This document shows, in pieces, positions 36,608-45,649 of a stretch of 64,000 nt of DNA. Numbering within the stretch: position 1 is the first letter of the stretch; each line of letters starts with the position of its first letter. A program made the position numbers and the translations under genes. Below the pieces are notes generated by a model. The model was not told where the DNA came from, made no database searches, and saw nothing but the letters and a program-made list of their open reading frames with translations. The stretch comes from Burkholderia sp. Ax-1724 (GTDB lineage: Bacteria > Pseudomonadota > Gammaproteobacteria > Burkholderiales > Burkholderiaceae): assembly GCF_011752995.1 (NCBI RefSeq), contig NZ_VWWL01000015.1, forward strand, positions 62,001 to 126,000. The letters run 5' to 3'.

Positions 36608-37843
36608 ATGAACAAGATCCCTGACACGATGGGCGCCGCCGGCACGCGGCGCGCGCGAGGCGGCATCGAGCTTGCGGGCGTGTCGCGCCGTTACGGCACG
36701 TACGTCGCCGCCGACCAGATCGACCTGACAATCGGCGAAGGCGAGTTCGTCGCCCTGGTCGGGCCGAGCGGATGCGGCAAGTCCACCCTGCTGCGCATGG
36801 TCGCCGGACTCGACTGGCCCGATAGCGGCACCATTCACATCGGCGGCCGCGACACGGCTACGCTCGGCCCGTCCGCGCGCGACGTGGCGATGGTGTTCCA
36901 GAACTACGCGCTCTATCCGCACCTGACGATCCGCGAGAACATCGCGACGCCGCTCGCCCTACGCGAGCTACGTGTGTGGGAGCGTGTGCCGCTCGCCTGG
37001 CGGCTCTCGGCCGCGAGCCGCCGGCGCCGCGCCGCGATCGACACGAAAGTGCGCGAAGCGGCCGAGTCGCTCGGCATCGGCGCGCTGCTCGAACGCAAGC
37101 CCGCCGCGCTATCCGGCGGCCAGCGCCAGCGCGTGGCGCTCGGGCGCGCGATCGTCCGGCAGCCGGCCGTTTTTCTCTACGACGAGCCGCTGTCGAACCT
37201 CGACGCCGAATTGCGCGCCAGCATGCGCGGCGAGATCGTCGAGTTGCACCGGCGGCTCGGCGTGGCCACGCTCTACGTCACGCACGACCAGGTGGAAGCG
37301 ATGACCATGGCGGATCGCATCGCGGTCATGCGCGCCGGCCGCATCCTGCAACTGGGCACGCCGGCGGAGCTGTACGCACAGCCCTGCTCGATCGAAGTGG
37401 CGCGCACCATCGGCACACCGGTCATCGGCCTGCTGCCGGCCAGCGTTCGCACGGCCAGACAAACCCTGAGCGCGGCGGACGGCTGCATCCTGCCGCTCGC
37501 CGTCGATCTGCCCGAAGGCACGGCGCTCACGCTCGGCCTGCGCGCCGAGCACCTCACGCTGGTCGAGGCGAGCTGCCCCGGCGCCCTGCCGGCACGCGTG
37601 CTCAACCTCGAATATCTCGGCGCCGACACGCTGATTCACGTCGCCGTGGACGGCGCGGCCGGCGCGCCGCCCGCGCGCCTCGCGGTGCGTGTGTCCGGCA
37701 TGCCGAACGCCCATGCACGTATCGGCGAAACCTGCGGATTGCAGGCCGATCTCGCGCGTGCGGTCGTGTTCGACGCGGACGGCCAGCGCGTCGCGCAAAC
37801 CGGTCGGCCTGCGGCTCACGGCATGCGGGTGGTGCATGGCTAA
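36608..37843 (+). CDS. ABC transporter ATP-binding protein (UgpC/MalK type)
   Basis: This 411-residue ATPase has Walker A GPSGCGKST, the Q-loop at VFQNYALYPH, the signature LSGGQRQRVALGRA, Walker B FLYDEPLSNLD, and a C-terminal TOBE/MOP-like regulatory domain. It energises the permeases that follow. About 25 residues inserted before the signature (RVWERVPLAWRLSAASRRRR) are unusual. It overlaps the next gene by 8 bp. Confidence 0.93.
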   Translation: MNKIPDTMGAAGTRRARGGIELAGVSRRYGTYVAADQIDLTIGEGEFVALVGPSGCGKSTLLRMVAGLDWPDSGTIHIGGRDTATLGPSARDVAMVFQNYALYPHLTIRENIATPLALRELRVWERVPLAWRLSAASRRRRAAIDTKVREAAESLGIGALLERKPAALSGGQRQRVALGRAIVRQPAVFLYDEPLSNLDAELRASMRGEIVELHRRLGVATLYVTHDQVEAMTMADRIAVMRAGRILQLGTPAELYAQPCSIEVARTIGTPVIGLLPASVRTARQTLSAADGCILPLAVDLPEGTALTLGLRAEHLTLVEASCPGALPARVLNLEYLGADTLIHVAVDGAAGAPPARLAVRVSGMPNAHARIGETCGLQADLARAVVFDADGQRVAQTGRPAAHGMRVVHG

Positions 37844-38756
37844 GCCGCTGCGCGCAAGCTCCCCCGCCCTCGCTTTGCCGACCGCGAGACCCTCGCGCAC
37901 GCCCGTGATCGTCCTGTTCGCGGGCCCGGCCGTGCTGCTCGGCCTCGCCACGCTGATCCTGCCGCTCGTCGCCGTGATCGTGCTGGCCTTCACCGACTAC
38001 CGGCTCGGCGCATCGCACGTCGATTTCATCGGACTGCAGAACTTCGCGTCGCTGGCACACGACCCGGTGCTGCAACGCTCGTTCGCCAACACGCTGCTCT
38101 ACACGGCACTGGTGGTGCCGGCCTCGACCGTGCTCGGCCTCGGCCTTGCCCTGCTGATCGACGCACGCACGAGCCTGCGCTCCCTGTATCGCACCCTGCA
38201 CTTTCTGCCCGTGATGGCCGCCACGATCGCGATTGCGGTGGTGTGGGAGTTCATGCTGCATCCGAGCTTCGGGCTCGTGAACCTGCTGCTCGCGCGCGTC
38301 GGCATTGCCGGCCCGCACTGGCTCGAAGACCCGCGCACGGCGCTGCTCTCGCTCGCGCTGATCGGCATCTGGCAGGCCACCGGCTTCAACATGGTGCTGT
38401 TCCTCACCGGCCTGACCGGCATTCCCGCGCAGTACCGCGAAGCGGCCGCCGTGGACGGCGCGGCGAGCGGCTGGACCCGCTTCTGGCTCGTCACCTGGCC
38501 GTTGCTGCGGCCCATCACGGGCTTCGTGGTGGTGATCTCGACGATTCGCTCGTTCCAGTTGTTCGAAACCGTCTACGTCATCACCGGCGGCGGGCCGCAG
38601 AAGTCCACCGAGGTGCTGCTCTTCACGATGTTCAGCGAAGCATTCGAATTTTTCCGCACGGGCCGGGGCGCCGCCATCGCCGTGCTCTTTCTTCTGCTGG
38701 TGGGCGTGCTCACGCTCGTCAAATTCCGCTTTTCGAGCGACCGGAGCGCTTCATGA
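37836..38756 (+). CDS. ABC transporter permease (UgpA/MalF type)
   Basis: The protein has 306 residues from the ATG inside the end of the ATPase gene. It has six transmembrane segments and the EAA loop (YREAAAVDGAASGWTRFW) that docks the ATPase. The longer open frame upstream is only read-through of the other frame. Its stop overlaps the next start by 4 bp. Confidence 0.92.
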   Translation: MAKPLRASSPALALPTARPSRTPVIVLFAGPAVLLGLATLILPLVAVIVLAFTDYRLGASHVDFIGLQNFASLAHDPVLQRSFANTLLYTALVVPASTVLGLGLALLIDARTSLRSLYRTLHFLPVMAATIAIAVVWEFMLHPSFGLVNLLLARVGIAGPHWLEDPRTALLSLALIGIWQATGFNMVLFLTGLTGIPAQYREAAAVDGAASGWTRFWLVTWPLLRPITGFVVVISTIRSFQLFETVYVITGGGPQKSTEVLLFTMFSEAFEFFRTGRGAAIAVLFLLLVGVLTLVKFRFSSDRSAS

Positions 38757-39604
38757 ACCCTTCGCGCAAGCCTCGTCTCGCCGGGCTGGGCGGTTCGCTG
38801 CTGCGTCATGCCCTGCTCGGCATCAGCAGTCTCGTGTCGCTCGCGCCGTTCGCCTGGATGCTCTCGACGGCCTTCAAGCCGGCCAACGAAATCTTCTCGC
38901 GCCAGTTGCATCTGCTGCCGCAGCACTTCGCCGGATGGCAGAACTTCGCCACCGTGTTCGCAAGCGTGCCGATGCTGCGCTACCTCGCCAACGGCATACT
39001 CGTCGTTGTCCTGATCTTTTCCTTGCAGCTGGCGATCGCTTTGCCGTGCGCCTACGTGCTCGCCAAGCTGCCGTTTCGCGGCCGCCGCCTGCTGTTCGGC
39101 GCGGTGCTGTTCTGCCTGATGCTGCCGCCCCAGGCAGTGGCGATCCCGCAGTTCCTGCTCGCGCAGCAGCTCGGCCTCGTCGACAGTTACTGGGCGCTCG
39201 CGCTGCCCTACGGCGTTTCCGCGTTCGGCATCTTCCTGCTGCGCCAGTATTTCCGCACCGTGCCCGACGAGTTGCTCGACGCGGCCCGCCTCGACGGCTT
39301 CAGCGAGTTCGCCATCGTGTTCCGGTTGATGCTGCCCGTCGCGCTGCCCGCCGTGACGGCCTTCGGCATCTTTTCGGTGAGCGCGCACTGGAACGAGTTC
39401 TTCTGGCCGCAGATCGTGCTGTCGTCGCCCGACAAGCTCACGCCGCCGCTCGGCATCGCGTTCTTCCGCAACGAGGAAGCGGGCACCGACTACGGCGCGC
39501 TGATGGCCGCCGCCGCGATCGTGGTGGCGCCGCTAGTGCTGGCGTTCCTGCTGGCGCAGCGCCGCTTCATCGAAGGCATCGCGCTCTCCGGCATGAAAGG
39601 CTGA
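38753..39604 (+). CDS. ABC transporter permease (UgpE/MalG type)
   Basis: The protein has 283 residues and starts at the ATG overlapping the previous stop. It has six transmembrane segments and the EAA motif (ELLDAARLDGFSEFAIVF). It completes the CUT1-type permease pair. Confidence 0.92.
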   Translation: MNPSRKPRLAGLGGSLLRHALLGISSLVSLAPFAWMLSTAFKPANEIFSRQLHLLPQHFAGWQNFATVFASVPMLRYLANGILVVVLIFSLQLAIALPCAYVLAKLPFRGRRLLFGAVLFCLMLPPQAVAIPQFLLAQQLGLVDSYWALALPYGVSAFGIFLLRQYFRTVPDELLDAARLDGFSEFAIVFRLMLPVALPAVTAFGIFSVSAHWNEFFWPQIVLSSPDKLTPPLGIAFFRNEEAGTDYGALMAAAAIVVAPLVLAFLLAQRRFIEGIALSGMKG

Positions 39605-39724
39605 GGCGCGCCGCGCCCGCGCGTTTCCGCCGGGCGGTCCTTTTCCGTATCGACCCATATCGGCCTCGACCGTATCGACCACCGGCCGCGCACCGCGCCG
39701 CGGCCTCATCACAGGAGTCACGCA

Positions 39725-41020
39725 GTGAAAACACGCAGAACCCGCCTCAGGCAGATGTTCGCCGTGATCGCCATGGCAGTGGGCTCGTTCGCCGGCCTCG
39801 GCGTGCAGCCGGCCGCAGCCGCCCAAACCGAGCTGACGGTGCTGTACGCCTTCCCCGACCTGTTCCGCCCGGCCATGGACGATCTCGCCAAACGCTTCAT
39901 GGCGGCTAACCCGGACGTGCGCATCGTGTACCGCGCGCCCGCGCCGGAGTACGAGCAGGTGCTGCAAACCGTGCTGCGCGAATCGGTGGCAGGCACGCAA
40001 CCCGATGTGGTGATGCAGGGGCTCAACAACATCCGCGCCCTGTCCGATCAGGGCAGCGCGGTGCCGCTCGATCCGCTCATCGCCGCGGACAAGGATTTTG
40101 CCTCGCAGGGCGACAGCCCCGCGATGCTGGCGGCCGGCAAGGTGAAGGGCCGCAGCTACGCGCTGCCGTTCGCGATCTCGCTGCCGGTGCTCTACTACAA
40201 CGCCGATCTCGTGCGCCGCGCGGGCGGCGACCCGTCCCATCTGCCGACCACCTGGGACGGCGTGACGGCGTTGGCGAAGAAGATCAATGCGCTGGGCTCC
40301 GGCACCAACGGCATCTTCTACGCGTGGGACGAGACCGGCAACTGGATGTGGCAGTCGCTGGTCCTGAGCCGCGGCGGCAGCATGCTCGACGCCAGCGAAC
40401 GCAAGGTGGCCTTCGACGGCAAGGAGGGCCAGTGGGCCATCGGCCGGCTTGCGCGGCTGGTCACACAAGCCGGCATGCCGTACCTGACCCACACGGCGGC
40501 GCGCCAGCAGTTCGCGGCGGGCAGCCTCGGCATCTTCGCCACCTCGACCTCCCAGCTCGCGACGATCCAGAAGATCACCGCCGGTCATTTCCAGCTGGCG
40601 GTCGGCACGTATCCCGATCTCAAGCCGGGCCTTTCGCATCTGCCCGCCGGCGGCAACGGCCTGATGATCACCGCACGCGATCCGGCCAAGCAGCAGGCCG
40701 CCTGGCGCTTCATCCGCTTTGCCACCGAGCCGGCGCAGGCCGCCGAGGTCGCACGCCGCACCGGCTATTTTCCGCCGAACGAAAAAGCGGGCGCCCTGCT
40801 GAAGGACTTCTACAAGGCCAACCCGAACTTCGCGGTGGCGGTGCAGGAACAACCCTATGCGACGGCCTGGTACGCATTCCCCGGTCCGAACGGGCTGAAG
40901 GCGATCGACGTGATCAAGGACAGGCTGGAGAGCGTGGCGAGCGGCCAGCGCGCCGGCGACGCCGACAAGGTGCTCACCGAGATGGCGACCGACGTCCAGG
41001 CTTTGCTGCCGCAACGATAA
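39725..41020 (+). CDS. ABC transporter substrate-binding protein (UgpB-like)
   Basis: The 431-residue protein has a Sec signal peptide of about 35 residues ending near AAAAQ, followed by a family-1 solute-binding fold. UgpB-like proteins bind glycerol phosphates. Followed 13 bp later by phosphonoacetate hydrolase, its ligand is more likely phosphonoacetate or a related phosphonate or phosphate ester (inference). Confidence 0.9.
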   Translation: MKTRRTRLRQMFAVIAMAVGSFAGLGVQPAAAAQTELTVLYAFPDLFRPAMDDLAKRFMAANPDVRIVYRAPAPEYEQVLQTVLRESVAGTQPDVVMQGLNNIRALSDQGSAVPLDPLIAADKDFASQGDSPAMLAAGKVKGRSYALPFAISLPVLYYNADLVRRAGGDPSHLPTTWDGVTALAKKINALGSGTNGIFYAWDETGNWMWQSLVLSRGGSMLDASERKVAFDGKEGQWAIGRLARLVTQAGMPYLTHTAARQQFAAGSLGIFATSTSQLATIQKITAGHFQLAVGTYPDLKPGLSHLPAGGNGLMITARDPAKQQAAWRFIRFATEPAQAAEVARRTGYFPPNEKAGALLKDFYKANPNFAVAVQEQPYATAWYAFPGPNGLKAIDVIKDRLESVASGQRAGDADKVLTEMATDVQALLPQR

Positions 41021-41033
41021 ACAGGAGAACATC

Positions 41034-42275
41034 ATGACCAACGCAGTTCGCACACTCGAAGTCAACGGCCGGCGCTACGCGCTGCCCAGGCAGCCGACCG
41101 TGGTCGCCTGCGTGGATGGCCTCGACCGGACCTATCTCGACGCCGCCTTCGAACGCGGCATCGCGCCGTTCCTGCAATCGCTGCATGCGCGTGGCTGGTG
41201 CCGCGCCGCGCGGTGTGCGATGCCGAGCTACACCAATCCCAACAATCTTTCGATCGTCACCGGCGTGGCGCCGTCGGTGCACGGCATCGCCGGCAACTAC
41301 TTCTACGACGAGGCGGCCGGCGCCGAGGTCATGATGAACGACCCGGCCTTCCTGCGTGCACCGACCATCCTCGCCGAGCTGGCCGGGGCCGGCGCGCGCG
41401 TGGCCGTGGTCACCGCGAAGGACAAGCTGCGCCGCATGCTCGGCCATGGTCTTCCCGAGAGCCCGGGCGCGCTGTGCTTTTCGGTCGAAACGGCGGGCCC
41501 GGCGGCAGCCGGCTTCCTGCCGTCCCCGCTGCCGCCGATCTACAGCGCCGCTGCCAGCGAGGCGGTTTTCAGCGCCGGCGTGCTCCTGCTCCAGCGGTGG
41601 AAGCCCGACTTCCTCTATCTGTCGACCACCGACTATATCCAGCACAAGTACGCGCCCGGCGAAACCGAGGCCAATCAGTTTCTCGCCATGCTCGACCGCC
41701 ATCTGGCCGCCATGCACGAGCTCGGCGCGCGCCTCGTGCTCACCGCCGACCACGGCATGGGCGCGAAGAGCGACGCGGCGGGACAGCCCAACGTGCTGTT
41801 CCTCGCCGACCGGCTCGACGCGGCCCTGCCCGCGCTGAAAGCCCGCGTGGTGCTGCCGATTACCGATCCCTACGTGCGCCATCACGGCGCCCTCGGCGGT
41901 TTCGCGACGGTCTATCTGCATCATGACGGCGACGGCGCCAATGCCGCCGATATCGCTGCCGCGCGCACGCTGCTCGCCGGCCTGCCCGGCATCGACGCGG
42001 TGCTCGACCGCGAGGAAGCAGCGGCCTCGCTGGAACTGCCGGCGGACCGCATCGGCGACCTCGTCGTGCTGGCCGGCCCCGCGCACGTGCTGGGCACGCG
42101 CGTCGCGGAACACGATCTGTCCGGTCTCGACCGGCCGCTGCGCTCGCACGGCAGCCTCCATGAGCAGCCGGTACCGCTCATTTCCAGCTTCGAGCCGGCG
42201 GACGAATTCACCGGCCGCGCGCTGCGCAACTTCGACGCCTTCGCGGTCGCTCTCGCCGGGGAGCACGGCAACTGA
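41034..42275 (+). CDS. phnA: Phosphonoacetate hydrolase
   Basis: This 413-residue alkaline-phosphatase-superfamily enzyme cleaves phosphonoacetate to acetate and phosphate using two Zn ions. The expected residues are present: D28, nucleophile T67 (SYTNPNNLSIVTG), D200 and H204 (TTDYIQHKYAPG), D239-H240 (TADHGMG) and H376 (SHGSLHE). Length and motifs match PhnA of Pseudomonas. It is in the same operon as the importer and overlaps the next gene by one base. Confidence 0.9.
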   Translation: MTNAVRTLEVNGRRYALPRQPTVVACVDGLDRTYLDAAFERGIAPFLQSLHARGWCRAARCAMPSYTNPNNLSIVTGVAPSVHGIAGNYFYDEAAGAEVMMNDPAFLRAPTILAELAGAGARVAVVTAKDKLRRMLGHGLPESPGALCFSVETAGPAAAGFLPSPLPPIYSAAASEAVFSAGVLLLQRWKPDFLYLSTTDYIQHKYAPGETEANQFLAMLDRHLAAMHELGARLVLTADHGMGAKSDAAGQPNVLFLADRLDAALPALKARVVLPITDPYVRHHGALGGFATVYLHHDGDGANAADIAAARTLLAGLPGIDAVLDREEAAASLELPADRIGDLVVLAGPAHVLGTRVAEHDLSGLDRPLRSHGSLHEQPVPLISSFEPADEFTGRALRNFDAFAVALAGEHGN

Positions 42276-43561
42276 TGGCGAATCTGCAACGACGAGTCGT
42301 CATGGTCTGCTGCGACGCGCTGGGACGCGACTGGATCAACCCGGACCTCACGCCGGCCCTGCATGCGCTACAGCGGACGGCGCTGCATTGCTCGGCGTAC
42401 CGGGCAGTCTTTCCCTCCGTCACGCGGGTGTCGGCGGCCTCGATCGCCACGGGCTGCCGGCCGAGCCGGCATGGACTGCACGGCAACCGTATGGGCTTGC
42501 TGGAAGCGGGCCGGGTGAGTATCTACGACGTCGGCAAACCCGATTTCCGCGCCCACATGAGGCGCGCCACCGGACAGACCTTGCGCGTGCCCACACTCGC
42601 CGAGCGCGTAGCCAAACACGGCGGCTTCGTCGCGTTCTCCAACGTGTCGCCCGGCGCCGCCTATTTTCTGGACCCCGAACATTTCGGCCACGTCTATCAT
42701 CGAGCCGGCTCGTACGCGCCGGGCGGCCACGCTCTGACCGGCGAAGCGGCATTGCGGATCGAGCAGGATTTCGCCGGCGACTGGAGCATGACGCAACGCT
42801 TCTGCTCCGAGGCATTGGCCGGCTCGCGTCCCGCCGTGGCGCTGCTCTGGCTCGCGCATCCCGACGCGACGCTGCACGGCGCGCCGCTCGGCTCGCCGCA
42901 GCATCTCGAAGCGCTGCGCCATGCCGACCGTTGCGTGGCCGAAGTGGTGCGCACCGTGCGCGAACTGCGCGCGAGCGGCGACGACATCCTGCTGCTGGCG
43001 GGCTCCGATCACGGGCAGGAAAGCATCGGCGGCAGCATCGACATCGAAGCCTGGCTGGCGGCACAGGGGCTCGCGCCGGCGCTCGAAAGCGGCGCCGTCG
43101 CGGTGGCGGGTCAAGGCACCGCCGCCGTGCTCTATGCGACTCCGGCGGGACGGCCAGCGCTCGAAGCGGTGCTCGATGCGCTCAGCGAGGAACCGTGGGC
43201 CGATTCGGTCGAAACCGGCGACACGCTATGCGCGCGCGGACTCGCGCCGCAAGACGGTATCGTCGCGGCGGTGAACATGGCGCGCCTCGATGCCGTTAAT
43301 CCATACGGCGTGCGCGGCATGCGCTGGACCGTGGCCGAGCCCGGCAAGACACGCGTCGACGGACACGGCGAACACGGTGGCTGGGGCGCGGACGAGACAC
43401 GGCCGTTCCTGATGATCGAGCATGCGCAGCAGACTGCGGGCGCCGTGGCCCGCGACACCAGTCTTGTGGATATCGCGCCGACCATACTGGATTTTCTGGG
43501 TCTGCCGGCTGACGGTATGGATGGCGTGTCGTTGTGGCGTGAGAGCGCGATGGCTGGCTGA
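42275..43561 (+). CDS. Alkaline-phosphatase-superfamily hydrolase (NPP-like)
   Basis: This 428-residue phosphodiesterase/phosphatase-fold enzyme has D14, nucleophile T50 (PSVTRVSAAS), D/H in WLAHPDATLHG, GSDHGQ, and HGEHGGW near the end. It is related to PhnA and to nucleotide pyrophosphatases. Its start codon shares a base with the phnA stop, so the two are co-translated; it may process a phosphonate or phosphodiester precursor (inference). Confidence 0.85.
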   Translation: MANLQRRVVMVCCDALGRDWINPDLTPALHALQRTALHCSAYRAVFPSVTRVSAASIATGCRPSRHGLHGNRMGLLEAGRVSIYDVGKPDFRAHMRRATGQTLRVPTLAERVAKHGGFVAFSNVSPGAAYFLDPEHFGHVYHRAGSYAPGGHALTGEAALRIEQDFAGDWSMTQRFCSEALAGSRPAVALLWLAHPDATLHGAPLGSPQHLEALRHADRCVAEVVRTVRELRASGDDILLLAGSDHGQESIGGSIDIEAWLAAQGLAPALESGAVAVAGQGTAAVLYATPAGRPALEAVLDALSEEPWADSVETGDTLCARGLAPQDGIVAAVNMARLDAVNPYGVRGMRWTVAEPGKTRVDGHGEHGGWGADETRPFLMIEHAQQTAGAVARDTSLVDIAPTILDFLGLPADGMDGVSLWRESAMAG

Positions 43562-43800
43562 GGCTGCTGGCTGGCAGCCTATGCTGACTCGAAGTTGGCG
43601 GTAAGGTCAGTCATGTGTTCAATGTCCCATTCAAAACTACGAACCTTCACGGCGTGATGATGCATAAGACGGATTCAGGTAACGGAGTTCATTGAGGGAT
43701 AAGACACGCTGAAGAACCCACAGTAGTACGGCAATTTTGAGATGCACTGTACGGCGCTCGTGCTAAAAGGGCCACTCCATAGACCCTTTCCGAAACCTGC
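43562..43800. other. Intergenic boundary, lower GC
   Basis: Composition falls sharply from the phn operon into the next pair of genes. I see no gene, tRNA or repeat here. Confidence 0.4.
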
Positions 43801-44817
43801 ATGAGCGCACAAAAACTATCCCTCTATACGCCGAGCAATGGGGAATGGCGAGAACAACCTGGAGACATCACGTATGTAAATTCCAAAGGTGGAAATTTTC
43901 CGGGTGTAGTACAAGATGCGCAGCATCTCGTGACTAACGAAAGTTTTCAGGTCACGGAGATTCCCGGCGCAATGTCGAAGATGGGGTGGCACAGGTCAGC
44001 GGCATTGCTGCGAAAATGGTTTGCCTACTCGCCGAAGAATCAGGCGATGAACCTTAGTCAAAAGCGATATGGCATCAACAGCGACGGGTCAAAAGCCTAC
44101 CGCGATGATCGCTTCGATACCCGGTCGATTATGCTTGATTGGGTTCTCTCGTATCCACGCACGCAAGCAGGCTTTAAAAACCTGCAAAAGACAAGCTACC
44201 TGACAAAAGGTACATCGGAAAAGCTTGTCAGGACGCTTTACCCCTATCGCGATCATGATCGAATCGACACGCTTGAACTGATGCGCGGTAATGTGCGTGC
44301 GCTGCATGATAATTTCCAGTTTCAATATGCGCCCGTGGACACGACCGCACTCGAAAAGGCCGAGCAGTTCTTCGGTGCAATGCTCCACCACGGCAAACCC
44401 GACGATCTGGCAGGGGCACTAGGCGGGTTTGCAATGTATGCGGCTGTTGCTGAAGCCCGTTTCAGACCACTGCGCATCAGCGGTATTGAAATCGAAGTCA
44501 CGAAGGTCGCGATATACGTCAAGAACCCCTATTCATTCTTTGACGATGGCAAAGGCGGCTCGCAATATCTTGGACACTGGAACAGGGACGGCATCTGCCT
44601 GGTTCCGGAAGGGTATGTCGCACAGCATGCGAATTGGGGAAATTGGAGCAATTACATTATCCAGCCCGAAGGCCCTTATGGGCGAACGTTCTGGCCTGTC
44701 CACAACAGTGACTTCCGACGTTGGCAAGATGCTCATAACGCAGGCGGCGACATGATTCTGTTTTCCGATTGCCGGGTCGTGAAGATCGACCCGATCAGGT
44801 TCAGGGTGAGGAAATGA
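43801..44817 (+). CDS. Unknown protein, DUF6402-like
   Basis: The 338-residue soluble protein has no signal peptide. It has many aromatic residues and a C-terminal half (GGFAMYAAVAEARF, VAIYVKNPYSFFD, YLGHWNRDGICLVPE) resembling the DUF6402 family often found near type VI secretion genes in Burkholderiales; this match is from memory and tentative. GC is well below the flanks. Its stop overlaps the next start by 4 bp. A secreted cargo or toxin role is only a hypothesis. Confidence 0.6.
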   Translation: MSAQKLSLYTPSNGEWREQPGDITYVNSKGGNFPGVVQDAQHLVTNESFQVTEIPGAMSKMGWHRSAALLRKWFAYSPKNQAMNLSQKRYGINSDGSKAYRDDRFDTRSIMLDWVLSYPRTQAGFKNLQKTSYLTKGTSEKLVRTLYPYRDHDRIDTLELMRGNVRALHDNFQFQYAPVDTTALEKAEQFFGAMLHHGKPDDLAGALGGFAMYAAVAEARFRPLRISGIEIEVTKVAIYVKNPYSFFDDGKGGSQYLGHWNRDGICLVPEGYVAQHANWGNWSNYIIQPEGPYGRTFWPVHNSDFRRWQDAHNAGGDMILFSDCRVVKIDPIRFRVRK

Positions 44818-45200
44818 CGTGGCTCTCGCGAATGTACCGCATTGGGCTAATCGTCTTCGTGATGGGTGTTGGGTTCAGCATCGTTCAATACGTGTTTGAT
44901 GCACGAGCACGCGCAACGGCGCATGAGTGCTATAGCTCAATCTCTCACAATGGACTATACCGTGCGGAATCGTGCGTGACGGATAGCAATGGGGCCGTTG
45001 ATTTCTTTGTTGGGAAACTCTACGACGCACGCAGCGGCAAACTGCTCGCACGGGTTGACTTTGAATCGATGGACGGGGGGATGCCGTGGTTTATGCCCGA
45101 CGATAGCGCGGTGGGTTTCCAGGGAGCGCGGATCGGCGATACCGGAGCATTGAGTATTCCGCCCAACTGGCGTGACCGATTACGCGCCATCTTCCCCTGA
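44814..45200 (+). CDS. Small membrane-anchored protein, possible partner of the upstream gene
   Basis: This 128-residue protein has one N-terminal transmembrane helix (about 7-25) followed by a soluble domain, presumably periplasmic, with two Cys (C40 and C54 region). GAGG precedes the ATG, which overlaps the previous stop by 4 bp. The layout resembles a cognate immunity or accessory protein for the upstream product (inference). I do not recognise the family. Confidence 0.6.
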   Translation: MTWLSRMYRIGLIVFVMGVGFSIVQYVFDARARATAHECYSSISHNGLYRAESCVTDSNGAVDFFVGKLYDARSGKLLARVDFESMDGGMPWFMPDDSAVGFQGARIGDTGALSIPPNWRDRLRAIFP

Positions 45201-45216
45201 CCCCCATCAGGCCTAT

Positions 45217-45247
45217 TGCCGCATGGCTTCGCAAACGCCATGCGGCA
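45217..45247. terminator. Hairpin after the low-GC gene pair
   Basis: TGCCGCATGGC, a 9-base loop, then GCCATGCGGCA: a perfect 11-bp stem 16 bp past the stop. It has no T-run. Confidence 0.55.
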
Positions 45248-45291
45248 CAAAGCGACCACCGCCGCTGTAATTCACCGGACGAAGCGCCGAA

Positions 45292-45624
45292 TCAGCCATG
45301 CCACGCAAAGTGAAAAACAGGTGGCGACATCAGCGCAATCGCGCATGAACTGATCGCGGGAAGCACGACATCGAGCACCTGATACGCGCTCCACTGCCAG
45401 GGGAACCAGCCCGACGACCAGGCCGGCACGTGATCGGACGGGCTGACCGCGTATTCGATTTCGAGCTTCTTACGCGACCAGTACCACACCACGACGCACA
45501 GCGCCCCTACCCACCACGACTGTGCAAGGAGCGCGCACGGTACGTGGATCAGCAGCCCCTCGAAACAATGCGATGCCGACGCACGCCAACGCGCGCCTTC
45601 GATCCACGTCATGAGCGGCTTCAT
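45292..45624 (-). CDS. Small inner-membrane protein of unknown function
   Basis: This 110-residue protein has two hydrophobic segments (about 22-47 and 80-102) and a basic stretch WSRKKLEIE between them. The ATG at 45624 has AAGG upstream; a longer frame exists but overlaps the IclR gene. The Trp-rich layout resembles small phage-associated membrane proteins, but the family is not recognised. Confidence 0.6.
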   Translation of the reverse strand: MKPLMTWIEGARWRASASHCFEGLLIHVPCALLAQSWWVGALCVVVWYWSRKKLEIEYAVSPSDHVPAWSSGWFPWQWSAYQVLDVVLPAISSCAIALMSPPVFHFAWHG

Positions 45625-45649
45625 GCTGTCGCCTTCATGACGACGCAGC

